Of a stretch of 64,000 nt of DNA, positions 62,605 to 64,000 are shown in pieces. The stretch is taken from positions 1-64,000 of the forward strand of contig JAPPED010000023.1 in NCBI GenBank assembly GCA_028824295.1, read 5' to 3'. The position numbers were made by a program, and so were the translations under genes. Below the pieces are notes generated by a model, which saw only the letters and a list, made by a program, of their open reading frames with translations, did not search any database and was not told where the DNA came from. The number at the start of each line of letters is the position of its first letter. Position 1 is the stretch's first letter. The DNA comes from Rhodospirillales bacterium. GTDB lineage: Bacteria; Pseudomonadota; Alphaproteobacteria; TMED109.

Positions 62605-64000
62605 CGGCTTCGACCTTGGACGCTAGGCGCGGAAAGACGGGACTTGGCGGGGCCAGCGGCGTCCCCGGGGCGGGGCCACGGCCGGCGTCCCCGAACTGGC
62701 GCTGATCGGCCGGTACGCCGAGCTGATCCAGGATTGCCGCTGCGCCGGTCGGCACGAACGGCTGCGAAAAGATGGCGACTCGCCGGAGGACCTCCAGCAA
62801 CACGCTCAGCACGGTCCGGCACCGATCGAGATCCGTGCGGGCAAGGACCCACGGCGCCGCATGATCGATGTAGGCATTCGCCGCCCGGATCACGTCCCAC
62901 AGCGCTCGCAGGGCGGCATGCATTTGCTGCGTTTCCATCAATGATCGCAGTTCAGCCCCGAGACCCGCAGCCGCCTGCAGCAGGGTGTCGTCCTCCGGCG
63001 TCGCCGCGCCGCGCTCCGGGACGGCGGCCTCGCAGTTGCGCTGCACCAGCGTCAGGACCCGTTGCACCAGATTTCCGAAGTCGTTCGCAAGGTCTGCATT
63101 CGCGCGGTGTATCATCGCCGCCCTGGAATAATCGCCGTCATTCCCGAAGGGTACCTCGCGAAGCAGGAAGTAGCGGACCTGATCCAACCCGTACTCCTTC
63201 ACGAGTTCGAACGGGTCGACCACGTTGCCGACCGATTTCGACATCTTCTGACCTTCCACGGTCCACCACCCGTGCGCGAACACTCGTCTCGGCGGGGCGA
63301 CTCCGGCAGCCAGCAGCATGGCCGGCCAGTAGACGGCATGAAAACGGACGATGTCCTTTCCGACGACGTGGACATCGGCAGGCCAGAACTGGTTGTACGT
63401 GTCCGAATCCTCGTCCGGGAAGCCGGCCGAAGTCAGGTAGTTGGTGAGCGCATCCACCCACACGTAAATGACGTGATCGGGATCGTCGGGAACCGGCACG
63501 CCCCAGCGAAAGCTGGTCCGGGATACCGAAAGGTCGTCAAGACCGCCTTCCACGAAGCGCACGACCTCGTTCCGGCGGGATTCGGGCCCAATGAAATCGG
63601 GGTGCTCCGCGTACCACCGAAGCAGCGGTTCCTGCCAGCGCGAAAGGCGAAAGAAGTAGCTCGATTCGGCAACCCACTCGACCGGCGCCCCGCTTGCCGC
63701 CCGGAACGAACCGTCCGGCTGGCGAATCAGCTCGCTCTCCGCGAGATAGGCCTCGTCCCGAACCGAGTACCAGCCTTCGTACTTGCCCGCGTAGATCTCA
63801 TCGCGCTGGACCAGCCGGCGCCAGATCTCCTGAACCGACCGGTAGTGACGCTCTTCGGTCGTCCGGATGAAATCGTTCGGCGTAGCCCCCACGGCCTCGA
63901 CGAGAGACCGGAAGCGCTCGGACACCCGATCCGTAAACGCGCCGGGATCCAGCCCCGCGGCTACCGCGGATTTCGCCACCTTCTGGCCGTGCTCGTCGGT
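62594..64000 (-). CDS. metG: methionyl-tRNA synthetase, C-terminal part (N-terminus beyond the window)
   Basis: The frame runs off the window end with TDEHGQKVAKSAVAAG, so the N-terminal HIGH region lies outside. The segment TTEERHYRSVQEIWRRL, the ATP-binding WTVEGQKMSKSVGNVV (KMSKS) and the helical anticodon domain are present. The C-terminus ends soon after the anticodon-binding domain, without the tRNA-binding extension. It attaches methionine to tRNA(Met) and overlaps tatD. Confidence 0.96.
   Translation of the reverse strand, partial: TDEHGQKVAKSAVAAGLDPGAFTDRVSERFRSLVEAVGATPNDFIRTTEERHYRSVQEIWRRLVQRDEIYAGKYEGWYSVRDEAYLAESELIRQPDGSFRAASGAPVEWVAESSYFFRLSRWQEPLLRWYAEHPDFIGPESRRNEVVRFVEGGLDDLSVSRTSFRWGVPVPDDPDHVIYVWVDALTNYLTSAGFPDEDSDTYNQFWPADVHVVGKDIVRFHAVYWPAMLLAAGVAPPRRVFAHGWWTVEGQKMSKSVGNVVDPFELVKEYGLDQVRYFLLREVPFGNDGDYSRAAMIHRANADLANDFGNLVQRVLTLVQRNCEAAVPERGAATPEDDTLLQAAAGLGAELRSLMETQQMHAALRALWDVIRAANAYIDHAAPWVLARTDLDRCRTVLSVLLEVLRRVAIFSQPFVPTGAAAILDQLGVPADQRQFGDAGRGPAPGTPLAPPSPVFPRLASKVEADAG

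Overview
This 64 kb window is GC-rich and reads as chromosomal DNA of an alphaproteobacterium. The pointers are the order yceD-rpmF-plsX-ihfA-merR, the order proS-lolC/E-lolD-dnaE, a short proS without the editing insertion, and ubiK divergent from lgt. I infer an uncultured, possibly host-associated (for example sponge-associated) alphaproteobacterium. That habitat idea rests only on the animal-FAS-like polyketide synthase operon and is not proven by the sequence.

Layout. 0-6.5 kb: the end of a HAD hydrolase; two secreted DUF3299 proteins; a secreted cyclase-family enzyme; a decayed ppdK fragment; and an FtsX/LolD-type ABC transporter whose periplasmic loop carries a long His/Asp repeat. 7-12 kb: a VapBC-type toxin-antitoxin pair, an MFS transporter, an aldo/keto reductase and a broken ParDE-like pair. 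11.6-20.4 kb: a glycosyltransferase, ygfZ, and two divergent units that look like sugar-acid catabolism (SDR, 2-hydroxyacid dehydrogenase, FAH-family hydrolase against a UxaA/GarD-type dehydratase), followed by an aminotransferase and a Sua5-type enzyme. 20.3-27.2 kb: the housekeeping run proS-lolC/E-lolD-dnaE, all on the minus strand with ATGA-type overlaps. 27.5-36.5 kb: a nucleoside deoxyribosyltransferase, a PEP-mutase/isocitrate-lyase enzyme coupled to a TRAP transporter, a rhodanese, a LacI regulator, a YghU-type GST and an aminotransferase.

36.9-48.3 kb is the most striking region. It is a three-gene minus-strand operon: a 2358-residue single-module type I PKS; a B12-binding radical SAM enzyme; and a fusion of a thioester reductase to a sulfotransferase. 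The PKS order is KS-AT-DH-pseudoMT-pseudoKR-ER-KR-ACP, the same as animal fatty acid synthase without the thioesterase. The simplest reading is an iterative, fully reducing synthase that makes a long alkyl chain. The chain would be released reductively, then sulfated, with a radical SAM/cobalamin modification at some stage.

48.9-64 kb: a secreted M19 dipeptidase, bamE, a ThDP enzyme, yceD-rpmF-plsX, ihfA-merR, a GST pseudogene with three lesions, proC, ubiK, lgt-midA-pgeF, a dihaem cytochrome c, tatD and the 3' part of metG. fabH, which usually sits between plsX and ihfA, is absent; an AT-rich gap with a good promoter takes its place. I saw no tRNA, rRNA, CRISPR array or intact insertion sequence.
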